Shown here: piece after piece, positions 1-10,763 of the stretch
Layout: every line of letters starts with the position of its first letter
Position numbering within the stretch: position 1 is the first letter of the stretch
Assembly: GCA_947034885.2 (NCBI GenBank)
Contig: OX344754.2
Coordinates: forward strand, 4,657,001 to 4,721,000
Length of the DNA: 64,000 bases
Source of the DNA: Thuidium tamariscinum
Taxonomy: Eukaryota; Streptophyta; Bryopsida; Hypnales; Thuidiaceae
Reading direction: 5' to 3'
Made by a program: the position numbers and the translations under genes
The notes under the pieces: model-generated
What the model saw: the letters and a program-made list of their open reading frames with translations, nothing else
What the model was told of the DNA's origin: nothing
Databases searched by the model: none

Positions 1-10
1 GGGTTGACAG

Positions 11-3000
11 GATCGAATTTGTATATTCAACGGCATGTTGCGGGAGTTGTCTGGACCCGGGTTCTTGGAAGTTATTGCACCACAATGGCTGACAAAGAAG
101 ATGTAAGGCCAATTCTTCTTTTAACTCGGTACATTAGTTTGCACTATGGTATGCAAATTTTGCGTATTTTCTCAAAAGATCCCCATTATTTTTACAGAGT
201 TATAAATGCTAATTAGTTTTAATCTAATTTGAATAATAGATCAATGATATAAAAATGTTAAATCAAGGTCAAGTCACCCTTCTAAATGGTTACTTAGCTG
301 TTGACAAAGTGGTGTATCAAGTTAATTCCAACGACATTAACATCACACTTACATTAAGTTAACACTATTTGAAATCATATTATTAACATGAAGTCACCAT
401 TAGAATTATTTGACTTTAATGTCTACTGATTGAACATAAAGAACTTTGTCAATTTAATTGGGGTTCTTTTGTGATGATGCTTTCATTGAGCTCGTCTTTA
501 GTGTCGCAGCCAGCTGGTTGTGGGTGGAAGAGTATTCGGACTGATAGTGAGCTTGTGGTTTTGGTAGCTGGGCTGTAGTTTTGCCAACCGAGAGGGATCC
601 TAGACGAACTCCAAAGTTTGACCTTGTAATCTACCAGTCACCAAAGGTGAGTTCAAAGGGCTAAAAATTCTTGCCAATTGGTATTTGTGATGGCCCTGTG
701 TTCGTGACTAACGTGTGTTCATCAAATGTTGATCATAAATATTAGTTTGAATTTTGGCTTGTTTTTTAGAAGGACCTGGAGGGTGATTTAAGGTTGGTTC
801 TGGCAGGGCTGGTGCCATGTTAACCCCTAAGTTCTCAAGCTAGAAATAGAAAATCCACTTTGGAGCTGAGAAGTCTATCATAGCAACTTCAAAACATATT
901 TTTACTATAAATGATTATCGGGTGTGATTTTTTCTTTCTATTAGTTCAAGCTTCCTTGAAACTTCCTAAATGATATATTATAACTCCTATTGTCATGGAA
1001 GTGACCATTTTTTCCATATGGGCACTTGGGTTAATGATAAATTAGGATAACATATGATTTTGAATGTTCTGTAAGAATTTGGTTGTCTTCATTCCTGCAT
1101 GAAGTTTTGAGCTAGAATGCTTTGGTGATGACTTAAAATATTTGTTGCATGACAGGTGAGCCTTTGGAATGGGGGGAGTACGTCACCTTCAGGTCATGCT
1201 GCAGGATTCTCCAATGTTCGTAAGCCGTTTAGGACTGTGAGAAGATGATTTGTCATTCTTAACCCGGAATCACGAATGGTATCAAGTAGTGTAAAGTCAA
1301 AGTCGAGATGTATGAAAGGCTGTTCGAATTGTGGAATTTGTGCAGGTTCCAGCACCTCGCACTATCATCTCTCTATCAAAGGCTGAAGTGGAAGAACCTA
1401 ATTTTAGTTCATCGGACCCAGTTCTAGTCATCTTGGACAAAAACTCAAGTAAGATTTCTGTTCATTGTTGTATACTGAGACGTGAGTGCTGAACTGAATT
1501 TTGAGTTGAGGTAATTGTGGTGTGTTGCATTTCATGGTGGGTACTGCGAGGCATCAGATATAGATGCAAGTGTCAAAATGGTTTGTTTGTTGATGATTAA
1601 CTCAAATGACCCAGTGTGACGGTTTCTATGCCTTCGGAGTTAATGAATAATTTAGTAAGCTCTAACAAAATGTAGCATTTGAAGATCATATCTTACATTT
1701 TTGAACAATGAAAGTATGTTTAAAAGTTACTATAGCTTCCAAAGTAAATTTTCCACTTTTATCTTGGGCAATGAGGGCCCATTGGAAGTTGCTTATGCTA
1801 AATTTCAGTAACGAATGAAGGTTTTGAACTCTTGTTATTTGTTTTCTATGATATGAAAGACTGAGCAAAAGAAACGCAAACCTCATTCTAGCATCTGAGC
1901 TACTCATTCACATTTTGGCAACTGATTCTCCCTGCGTGTCAACAGAAAATAAGTACAAGTTCTTGGCGGAATCACCGGGGAACAAGGTTCAACTCGAACG
2001 GTTTTATAAAGCCTGCAAAGGCACTCAGGTACGTAGTTACATATATCAACTGCAAAAAGAGAACAGGCATCTTTTTTGTTTTAACCCAAAAGTGGCCGAA
2101 CTAACAATGGAAAATCCACTTTGGAAGATCCTAGCAAATAAGACGTACTTCCAAAACATATTCTTATCATTAAAAAATTTGTTGCATAATTTCTTCTTTA
2201 TAATGGTATAATTTCGTACCTTCGTTGAAACGTTCTAGACGATTCATGTCATAATTCCCAGATATGGGAGCAACTACTTTTTGACCATTTGGCATCTAGG
2301 AGTCAACCGCTAAGTACCCAAATAAGCAAAAGTGGTTGCTTCCAAATCCATAGGTGTTGAAATAAATTATTTCTAAAGTTCCAAGGAAGGTTGCAACAAT
2401 GTATCACTTGAAAGGAGAAATGATACCCTACACTTTTTATTAATTGGAATATGTTTTGGAAATGACGATTGTCATTTATTAGCTTCCGAAGTGGACTTTC
2501 TGTTTAAGCTTTAGTTGATATGTTCTCTTTTTTCCTGTTTTTGGGTTTCTTTCCTTTGGCCTACCTGTTGTTGCAGTGAGCTCACTCAAAATTTCTATGA
2601 TATGTCCAGATCGGTCCTGCACCACGGAGTACCCCACAAGCTGTTTCACAAGGGTTGTCAGCTCTATCGCGGCCAACAACTCGCCCTCCCACACAGGAGC
2701 CACCAGGTCCTTCCCAAACAGGCGGCACCCCTCACAACCCCAAGAACCGAGTCGAATTATCAGACGAGGCTGCTCTGAAAATGGCTATTGATGCCTCCCT
2801 ACGCACCGCATCTGCAGAAGGGGTTCTACTTCTCACCTACCCTGGTGATGAGGCAGGACCCAGTCGAGTCTCCGAAAATATCCAGTCTGCTGAAGTAGCG
2901 GCTCCTGTCGCAGCTCCAGTCGCAACCCCTGCAGCAGCCCCTGCTTCCGCCCCCACTCCCCCCTCGGCTCCTCCCCTTCCTATTCACTACCCAGCTATTG

Positions 3001-3263
3001 ATACCACCCCAGCGAATGTGGAGACCCCGGCACAACCCCCGGCCGTGTCCCCAGCTCCTGAGGAAGCACCGGCGCCCAAGGCTGCTGAGGAGAAGGGAAG
3101 CCAGTGTGTGGTTTGCTGGGATGCTCCTGCAGAAGGGGTGTGCATTCCTTGCGGTCATTTGGCTGGTTGCATGGAGTGTTTGTCACAGATCAAGGCCAAG
3201 GAGTGGGGTTGCCCGGTTTGCCGGGCTCCTATAGAGCAAGTCATTCGAGTTTATTCTGTGTAG
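11..3263 (+). CDS. XBAT35-like RING-type E3 ubiquitin ligase, 3' part (five exons; 5' end outside window)
   Basis: Exons as I read them: 11-102, 568-646, 1346-1448, 1946-2028, 2610-3263. All junctions are GT-AG and the phases agree, giving 336 visible residues. The first exon encodes a segment with GPGFLEVIAPQW, followed by IWAVVLPTERDPRRTPKFDL, PAPRTIISLSKAEVEEP and YKACKGTQ. These match, in order, the linker between the ankyrin repeats and the RING of plant XBAT34/XBAT35. After a Pro/Ala-rich stretch comes IHYPAIDTTP, also typical of that family. The C-terminus is a C3HC4 RING: CVVC, then IPCGH, CMEC and CPVC, ending in EQVIRVYSV. Family knowledge: XBAT35 is an E3 ligase with N-terminal ankyrin repeats, which here would lie upstream of position 1. 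The acceptor before 11 (TTGACAG) and an in-frame stop at 2598-2600 fix two of the exon starts. Recognition is strong; the substrate is unknown. Confidence 0.9.
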
Positions 3264-4188
3264 CACTTGCTATTTTTGCATCCATGTGGCGTATTTTAGA
3301 GGGATTTTTCCCATGGAGCAGGAACCAGCCAGACTGATTGATTTGATTTTTGGGGGTGGAATTAGACTATCATTAGTCTAGCTCTTGGATTAATCGGAAA
3401 CTCTCCCTCAGTAGAACTACTTCCAGACTCTTCTTCATTCATGGTGGCGTTTAGGGCTAGGTAGTTCTTGATTTTAGTAATTCCAACGGAGACTATTCCT
3501 CAAGCTTGAGTTGGGATGAAGTTCCTCGAAGTACTGGAAGTTGCAGAATGCAGACGGCACTCTTCACCGGAGGAATGCTGGTATGGCTTTTCTGTTGCTA
3601 GTTTTTGGCTGCCTACTTACGAGCAAGATCACCATTCCTTTGGAGATTCACGTCGCAGCCCATTGTTGAGAATGCTCTGATGTTGCCGGTCGGCAGTCTT
3701 TCTGTACCAAAAGTTTGAGGAATCACTGTAGGTGTCAATTTTGTTCACAGGAAGATTTTCTGAATTTCAGGGGTAGAGCTTAGGTGCTTTGTAGTGATAG
3801 GAGATAAGGTCGGTAGGAAGGGCTTGGATAGATGACGAGGCGAACTCTGTTTGATGTAGAGTGTAATTTGATTCATCAGCATTGATGCGGTGCTTCTTGA
3901 AGGTGCACGAAATTAGGGTTTGGTTCGCAGATTAGAGAGTGTAGGTGTGGCTGTGTACAATGGGAAGATTTAGTTGAAGCTACTACAATTGGCAGCTGCC
4001 ACATTGTTTCTGTCTGAAATTGAGAATCTGTGTAAGTTTCCTCGGAAGTGTACGTTCACAGGCATATGAAGGATATGCTACTATAGAGTAAATGGTGAGC
4101 CATCAGTTTCTGTCACAACTTGAGAGGAAGTGCTGAGAACTTCAACAGGCTCAACCTCTAGGAAGTCAGTAGTGCCATTTGAAACTAA
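3264..4188. other. Convergent intergenic region, probably both 3' UTRs
   Basis: This stretch lies between the stop codon of the XBAT35-like gene (+) and the stop codon of the PsbP-domain gene (-). Base composition is intermediate, not as AT-rich as the repeats further on. I see no open frame with coding character. The two transcripts probably end here and may overlap. Confidence 0.5.
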
Positions 4189-7100
4189 TTATGTAATTGC
4201 TGTCTGCTTGAAATTCTGAACAACAGACTTCATGCAACTTGCATTGCTCAGCCATAGCTCCTCTGGAACTTGCAGGGTCAAAGAAAGCACCTGCATACAA
4301 AAAGAAAACTGAATTAGCTCCAAGAGGACATTCTTGCTGACGAGTAATGATTACGCTAATTTGTAGGCAAGCCGTTGCAACAATTTCACCTAAACCTGCG
4401 CAACTTACACAACATGATACTATATTGGGGGTTGTCAGATTGGGTTACTGAAAGATTCATTGCTTCCCTAGATAATCCAAAATTTTGACCAACTCTCTCT
4501 TGTAGACGTCAAGGGCTCACAGGTCCACAAAGAGCTTGAAGATAACTAGCATGAAGCAGTGTTTTTCCTGTTCCCTACCAAAAGTAGATCAAGTAAAAAC
4601 ATTTCCGTCTTGCACTCCCCAAACTTTTGAGGGCTTGTAAGGTTTACACCAATAGGAGACCGCCAAGTGGGTACAAAAAATTAGGCGAACATTTTGGAAT
4701 ATAACCGGAGAAGCCAAAATCAACAAACGGAATCTCTCTCTAACTGAATCTGGCAACCCCTACTGCAGTCAGATTGTCTGCGACATCACGAACACCACGA
4801 GAGACATGCTAACCTTTCTTTCAGTTCGAATCAATTTCGTCAGGAAGTGCCGCTGTTTACCACCCGCGTCCACTAACAATTCAATGGAGTAGCTTCTGCA
4901 AATCGATGCCACAAGAATTCAGATTTGAAATCCCATGTGCCTCAATAAGCCTACTCTGGCTTTGTAAAACATTCCAAGCCCTTTGGAACTAAGTTAAATG
5001 GAAAGTAATGGCCATTCTAGCTGCTTTAGGGAGATGCCACAGAATAACCAATCATGTGACCTAACAACAAACAAGTCCGTTGTGTAGTTTCTAGCAAAAA
5101 CTAAGAGGCTTACCATGCAGCAGGAAACTAGAAGAATAGCAATGAAGTGTAAGCAAGACTATTAGAGCAAGCGAAGAAAAATCGAAGAAAATTTAAGGAG
5201 TCCTTTTTCATTTTGGGCATTCTTTAGATATCCTATGAGAAACATGAAAAATATCATGGCAATGAAGAAGAAACTCTTCTTCTTCTAGCCACTAATACTT
5301 AAAGCCTATGAAACGGAGAGGGAGAACGTTTATACAATATTTATTCTATTTATTAAATATGCCATTTGAACTAGGGCACTAGGCCCAACGACAGTGGTGT
5401 TGCATGCCTCTGCTATAGCGAGGGTATGCCCTAATTAAAGCAATCTTTCATGAAATGTGATCAATTCTGAGATATGATATGTAAGAAAATCAAGTGTGAA
5501 ACTACGTACTTGATACTGCTCTCATCTTGCTTCATATCGACTCCTAGCAGCTCGGCCTGGAATGATGCAGATTTCGAACTTATATCATACTTCTAATATT
5601 TAAGATTCTAGTAGACTTGCCCCAAAATTCAATGAAACGAATAGGCTCACAATCCATACAGAAGTTTCATTCAAGACAGCACTAAGAAGTAGATTATCCA
5701 AATGCAAGGTGCACCAATGATTGGTTCTCCGCAATGTCACATTGTACAGAATATTTTCGGTCTGAAAGCATGAACAATCAAGGCAAGAGATATTATTCAA
5801 CTTATTTGTTTGAGGTATGGATGATCGAACCTTATCTATTGTAGGAGATTTTTGATATTGAGCAATAATCGCTTCTCCAACCTGTGCATCCGAAATACTA
5901 GTCAACATCGACATCATTGATCAAACACGAGGTGGATAAAAATGCATGATCGATGCTCTTCCTCTCTTCGAAGGACTACAAAAGCATAAAGCTTTCCAAA
6001 TTAACCCTTAAACAGCACAAGCAACCAAACGGGTAATTTGAGGGTCAAACATCAAGTTTGTGAAGATATTCATTTCGTATGCTTTTGAGCTAAACTAACA
6101 CCTATCCTTACCAGTTAAATTAAGATAAAAAAGCAATATCACGTGAGATACGAATGCTTCAAATTTGGACTCTTACTAGTAAAATTCAATAAAACTTTGA
6201 ATATCCTTTAATTTCTCCAATGTAGGATAATTTTCATTCTTAAGGAATTCAAATGCATGTGATCCTAAAATCGCAAAGTTTTGGATTTTACATCAAATAA
6301 ACAAAAAAATTACAAATAAGTTTGGAAGTCTTCGATGGCTCCAGTACTTCGTTGATTCCCTGTCTTGCACAAAATTAAATTGTCTTGTAACGTTGACGTG
6401 TTCCTTCTTATGTAATGCACAGCTTCAATTTACGAGGCCTCCATGTGGCTTCAATTTACGAGGCTTTACCTCTGCCGCTGAGCCCGACAACGTTCCAGAT
6501 TGGGTAGGACTCGTGAAGATACTCAAATTTAATTCAGAAACTTCTGGATCATGGGCCAACACCTGCATCACAATTGCACGTGGATATCAACCAACTAAAC
6601 CAATCATGTATCAACATTAAACTAATTCTAGACCATATCCTTGTCTAGATATAAATAGGTCGAATGCTAAGCAACTGTCGGGCCATCAGTAGAGCTGCTC
6701 AACTCGAAATTATTGATCGAATATTTCCGAAAGCAATGATAATGACTAATGAATACCGCAATTCCTCCTCAAATCGTTAAAAACAAAAAAAAATGAAAAA
6801 GCAGCTCTTATAATGACCATCAAAGTAAAATAATCCGAAAACTTTTTATTCTCTGTGAAGCAATGCTCGCATGGCCAGTCGATGGTCTGAATGTAACAAA
6901 ATAGTCGAGACTTACCGAAATAGTCTGGAATTAGTCAAATTGGACAAATTGTCAATACTCTCACTCATTTTCGCTGCCCTAATTCGAAATTGTTGATGAA
7001 TGATAGTGAGATGTTTGGTAGAAAAACAACCTCAATTCCACGTATCCGGTCACGAATCCATGTTTCAGGATAAGCATACTCATATCCATTCGCCTGCACC

Positions 7101-7653
7101 CCCGTCAGTGAACACCTGTCAAACCCTTCCTGCACCTTCAGAATACAAAACACACAAAAAGATAGAATAGAATGAAGAGTACGAGACCAGAAACAAGTCA
7201 AAACGAATACAAAACAAATGCTGTAATCCACCTCCTCCAAAATTAAGGAAACCAAGTTTGAATAAAACCGAAGGAAAAACGAATTTCTAAGCCAAGGTCA
7301 TTCGGCCATTACTTTGAAATTGCCGAATTCAAGTTCTCAAAATCAGCACTCAAAGCCGGCGGAACAGAAGTAATGAGAACCGCTGCTAACAGCGACACCG
7401 CCAAATTAACGCCAGAAAGTTCGAAGACGTTCTCCTTTTCCAGTTCCCCAATCCTAGCGACCACACCGGAAACTCCAGCCATAGAATTGGACTGACAATA
7501 TCGGATAGGCAAGCATCGGTTCGCATTCAACCTATACAGAATACAAATTCGTGGCTTAAATGATGCTTCTACGGCGCACCGTGTCTTTGCATTGTAACTC
7601 AAGAGGCTTCCGTACCGGAAAATCTGAAAACAGAACAAAAGGCTCAATAACAT
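4189..7653 (-). CDS. PsbP-domain protein, predicted thylakoid lumen (six exons)
   Basis: Reading the minus strand, exons are 7653-7313, 7115-7031, 6562-6470, 5881-5831, 5761-5660 and 4290-4189, all GT-AG with consistent phase, about 257 residues. The N-terminus is rich in Arg, Ser and Cys and low in acidic residues, like a chloroplast transit peptide. A hydrophobic stretch (NLAVSLLAAVLITSV) follows and ends in ALSA-D, a plausible thylakoidal processing site. The mature part carries NGYEYAYPETW, IEVLAHDPEVSELNLSIF, EVGEAIIAQYQ and a C-terminal VLSLTLQVPEELW. That pattern follows PsbP-family domains: an xGYxFxYPxxW start, a D-P segment before a beta strand, and an xxLTxQxPExxW strand before the last helix. 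Which PsbP-like (PPL/PPD) group it belongs to cannot be said. The start is uncertain: an acceptor-like TTTTCAG ends at 7624, so the true 5' exon may lie further right. Two donors (GTTGTT, GTTCGA) are weak. The last intron is about 1.37 kb. Confidence 0.58.
6422..6464. repeat. 17-bp direct repeat beside an exon donor
   Basis: GCTTCAATTTACGAGGC occurs at 6422-6438 and again at 6448-6464. The second copy runs up to the donor site of the third coding exon of the PsbP-domain gene (GTAAAG on the minus strand, 6469-6464). It looks like a small local duplication in the intron. Confidence 0.85.
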
Positions 7654-7788
7654 TAATGCCAAATTTGCAAGAACAAATGCCGCAAACGCAGTGGTTTATT
7701 AGGGTTTAAGATTCTCGGCAGTGATGAGTGGCGTAACATCCATGAGACAATCTTCACTAAAACACAAAGAATTTCAAATCTTACAGCA

Positions 7789-8043
7789 ATGAACATGGAA
7801 TTGCTGCGAGAGCAAATGCGCGAGTTGCTGGAATTGAATTCCAGCATATTAGAACAAAAGAATTTGTTATACGAATTCGCGGAAATCACCTGGAGGGACG
7901 TCATGGTGCAATTCAAGCAGGCTAACGACCCGAAATCCTACACCCTAAGAAACCTCTGGAACAAATCCACAGACCAGAAAAAAGAAGTGCCCCGTTCCCC
8001 GTTCCCCGTGCTCGGTTCCCTTTCACTTGTGAATTACAAATAG
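7789..8043 (+). CDS. Small hypothetical protein, divergent from the PsbP-domain gene
   Basis: An 84-codon frame begins with two close ATGs. The second is in a strong plant context (AACATGG). The first 60 residues are strongly helical and amphipathic (MELLREQMRELLELNSSILE onward), with WRDVMVQFKQAND and TLRNLWNK. The tail is encoded by a short C-rich repeat (CCCCGTT twice) and looks less protein-like. The frame stays open upstream of the ATG. The start lies about 135 bp from the putative start of the minus-strand PsbP-domain gene, so the two could share a promoter, or this frame could simply be antisense to that gene's 5' exon. I do not recognise the family. Confidence 0.35.
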   Translation: MNMELLREQMRELLELNSSILEQKNLLYEFAEITWRDVMVQFKQANDPKSYTLRNLWNKSTDQKKEVPRSPFPVLGSLSLVNYK

Positions 8044-10050
8044 AAATAGTGTGTCCGAAATAAAGGTAAAAGTAATTTTTTAATTTTTTTAATTCATAAA
8101 AATTTCAAAATTCATTCACTTTCACATCATGATTTCAAACATCACGAAAAAAAAGCCTATGCACCCCTCCTTGTTGAGAGCTTTCTATTGGTACCAAGAA
8201 TGCAATGAAGGGATGGACAATCAAAGAGATCTCAACATAATAAATTACACAAATAAACAAACAAACAAAATAAATAAATAAATAAATTGTCAAGTGTGGT
8301 GGGTGAGCATTTTTGGAATCCAAGGAGTGTATACACAACAGGGCATTTGCAAGATTTTCAATCTAATAAGGACATTGAGAATTACAAGTGTATGATGAAT
8401 GATTTTTAATCCCTCAATGCCCAAGCAATGGAATAAACATCTTCATAGCTAAAGACATGAGGCTTCTCCTTCGTTATAATCTCAATATCAAAATGCTGGA
8501 ATCAACCAAAAAAATTCTCAATTCATACATAAGTTAATTGAGGATGTAAATTAATACCAAAATGTCTAATAATTCCCTATTTTTTCTATGAAATGCTATA
8601 GAGTACAAGGGGCCCTGACATTAAGTTAAATATGCCATTCAAATGAGGGGTTGAGGGATTCAAGAAATTGCAAGAACAACAACACATCTATTCATTCTAA
8701 ATTATGATTATTTTTTGTCAAGTATTCAATGAATGACTTTCAAGAAAACTCTAAAATGATACATGCACCAATTCATTTTAGACTTTGATTATTTCTGGCT
8801 AACTACTATAGCCAAAGGGGGGCATCATTTCAAGATTAATGACAATTTTTCCACAAAACCTTATTTTTATTATTGTACCTAATCAGTAGTCAATTCTATT
8901 AGAATTCAACATTTTGAAATAGCAAAATTTCAATAGTAGCTACAAATTAAACTAATGCCAAGTAAATGCATGAAGTTTATTCATATAAAACCTCTACTTT
9001 TTTTTGTCCCAAGGTAGCTTGATGGTCAAAATGATGAAATTTTTAATGTGAAATTGTTAAATTCCTTAATGAAAATCCAAACCACCAAATTATTTTGTAC
9101 TTTTTTGATACTCACACAATATTCTATGAATTTTTTAAGTTGAAAATTATCCTACTCATGACACTAAACTCCCCTTAAATAAACCCTGTAAAGCATGAAA
9201 TACTTGAACACCCATTGGTTGCCTCAAGAAAACCCTTCAATTTTCATTAGTTGCTCTTATACACTTGTTGCAATTTTGAAATATCAAGTGAATCCTTTTC
9301 CATAAAAATGAAGAGGTGCAATTAGAAACAATGTGGCTTTAGGTGCAACTACCTTATGAGAACCAATTATGGGTGCTTACAACCTTGATTCAATTACTTC
9401 AACTTTGGCACATTAGTGAGGTGGCCATGAGTTCAAACCCAAGCATTGGTAGGGTGCTTATTGCCATAGTTGGTAGAGGGGTCCAAAAACTACCTTATTG
9501 TTCATATGGTGACTTGAGAATTTCTTAAAGGAAGGAATATGTTAGTTCTTTATTATAGGGTCTACCTCCTAGTAGAGGCATCAAGGATGGAATTTACTAT
9601 CTAAGTCTATGAGACTGAGATAGTTAAACCACTCCCAATAAACACCTTTATTCACACCAAACTTTTAAATCAAAGTTACCTTTTTTTTAAAGCATTGGCA
9701 TGTATATAATATGGCAATCTCTACAAGGCTAGTACACCCAATACATGTTTCAATTTGCAATATTTAATTTACTCTTCTTTGATTGATTGTTGTATTGTTG
9801 CCTTTTGCTTGATTACTACTTTTTTTTCCTAAACGTATTGTGTTTGTACAATTGTCTTTTTTAACTTTTTGCTTGTATTTGGTGAAATCTTTAACTTGTA
9901 TAGGAGAAAATTGGTGGGGCTTCTCATTCCTTATCCCCATCCCCACTCCCCGCATCTCTGCTCCCGACCCCTTCATCCAGATGAAGATAGGGATAGGGAA
10001 AAATTAGTTTAGATGCTCTAAGCTGAGAAATTCATTGCTTTCCTTACTTT
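8044..10050. other. AT-rich intergenic region
   Basis: No gene is visible. The part near 8095-8285 is a diverged copy of sequence at 48785-48990 (shared core around ATGCACCC, GAGATCTCAA and ACAAATAAACAAAC), so it is a dispersed repeat of unknown type. The rest is unique AT-rich sequence with homopolymer runs. Confidence 0.5.
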
Positions 10051-10080
10051 GGGTTGCATCTGAGCTTCATCGCTTCCCTC

Positions 10081-10152
10081 AACTCCGAAAATCCTCGCAG
10101 ACACGATACGCTTCCACAAACAATGCTGCAGTTACCTCGAGATCATCTTGTC
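10081..10152 (-). pseudogene. Decayed copy 1 of the hexose transporter C-terminal tail
   Basis: Read on the minus strand, this stretch aligns with the end of the transporter's last exon (the coding for [19 protein letters not shown]). It still shows a readable WKRIV, but has an internal stop and indels. It lies about 600 bp beyond the intact stop codon, in the same orientation. It is a remnant, not a working exon. Confidence 0.6.
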
Positions 10153-10385
10153 GTTGGATACAATTCCAACCAATGCTTTGTAAAAGCTTCTTGCTTTGAG
10201 CAACATGTGCAACAGGAGCTTATATTTCTCAGATTAGCTTTGTTTGACTTCCTTCTAATGTACAGATGCTTATTACAACGCGATTTCAACAAGATACAGT
10301 TCTGAGTACATACGATTCCAAGGGTTGGGTCTGCTCTGCTTTACAGAAACTACAGACTGAACAATCTTCTATTTCTCCGTTTTGT

Positions 10386-10470
10386 AAGCAGGAAATTCAA
10401 ATCCTCCGCAGGAACGATGCGATTCCTGAACCAATGCTGGCGCCACACAAACATCACCTCCTCCATGGGA
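10386..10470 (-). pseudogene. Decayed copy 2 of the hexose transporter C-terminal tail
   Basis: On the minus strand this reads EEVMFVWRQHWFRNRIVPAE, clearly homologous to the end of the transporter ([20 protein letters not shown]). It is better preserved than copy 1. No upstream transporter coding accompanies it. The shared segment TAATGTACAGATGCTT occurs after each remnant (near 10256 and 10671), so a unit of about 0.3-0.4 kb that includes the tail has been duplicated in tandem. Confidence 0.75.
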
Positions 10471-10763
10471 ACCAGTGGGAGAGAGAAGCCATTTCAGAGA
10501 GAAAAAATTTGAAGACACAATTCAAATGTTTTGTAATTGTAACAGAAGCTTCTGTTTCGCACGATAAGCGGAATAGAAACTTTGAGCAATCATTACGTGT
10601 AATAGAAGCTTCTGTTTCCCAGAAAATCTTTTGTTTTGCTATCGATTTGACTTCCTTTATAATGTACTCATAATGTACAGATGCTTGTTACACCACGGTT
10701 TCCACAACATCCCAATTGCTGAACCGCCTCAAGCTCCCCACTTCCAAATCCAGAGCTCGATCC

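Noticed and set aside
1156-1219. A possible extra exon of the XBAT35-like gene (CAG-GTGAGCC... to GTTC-GTAAGC)
   Set aside because: Using it breaks the phase with the next exon. Skipping it joins QSPK directly to VPAPRTIISL, which follows the family.
2826-3337. Other open frames on both strands across the RING exon
   Set aside because: Shadows of the real frame, caused by its Pro/Ala-rich, GC-rich coding.
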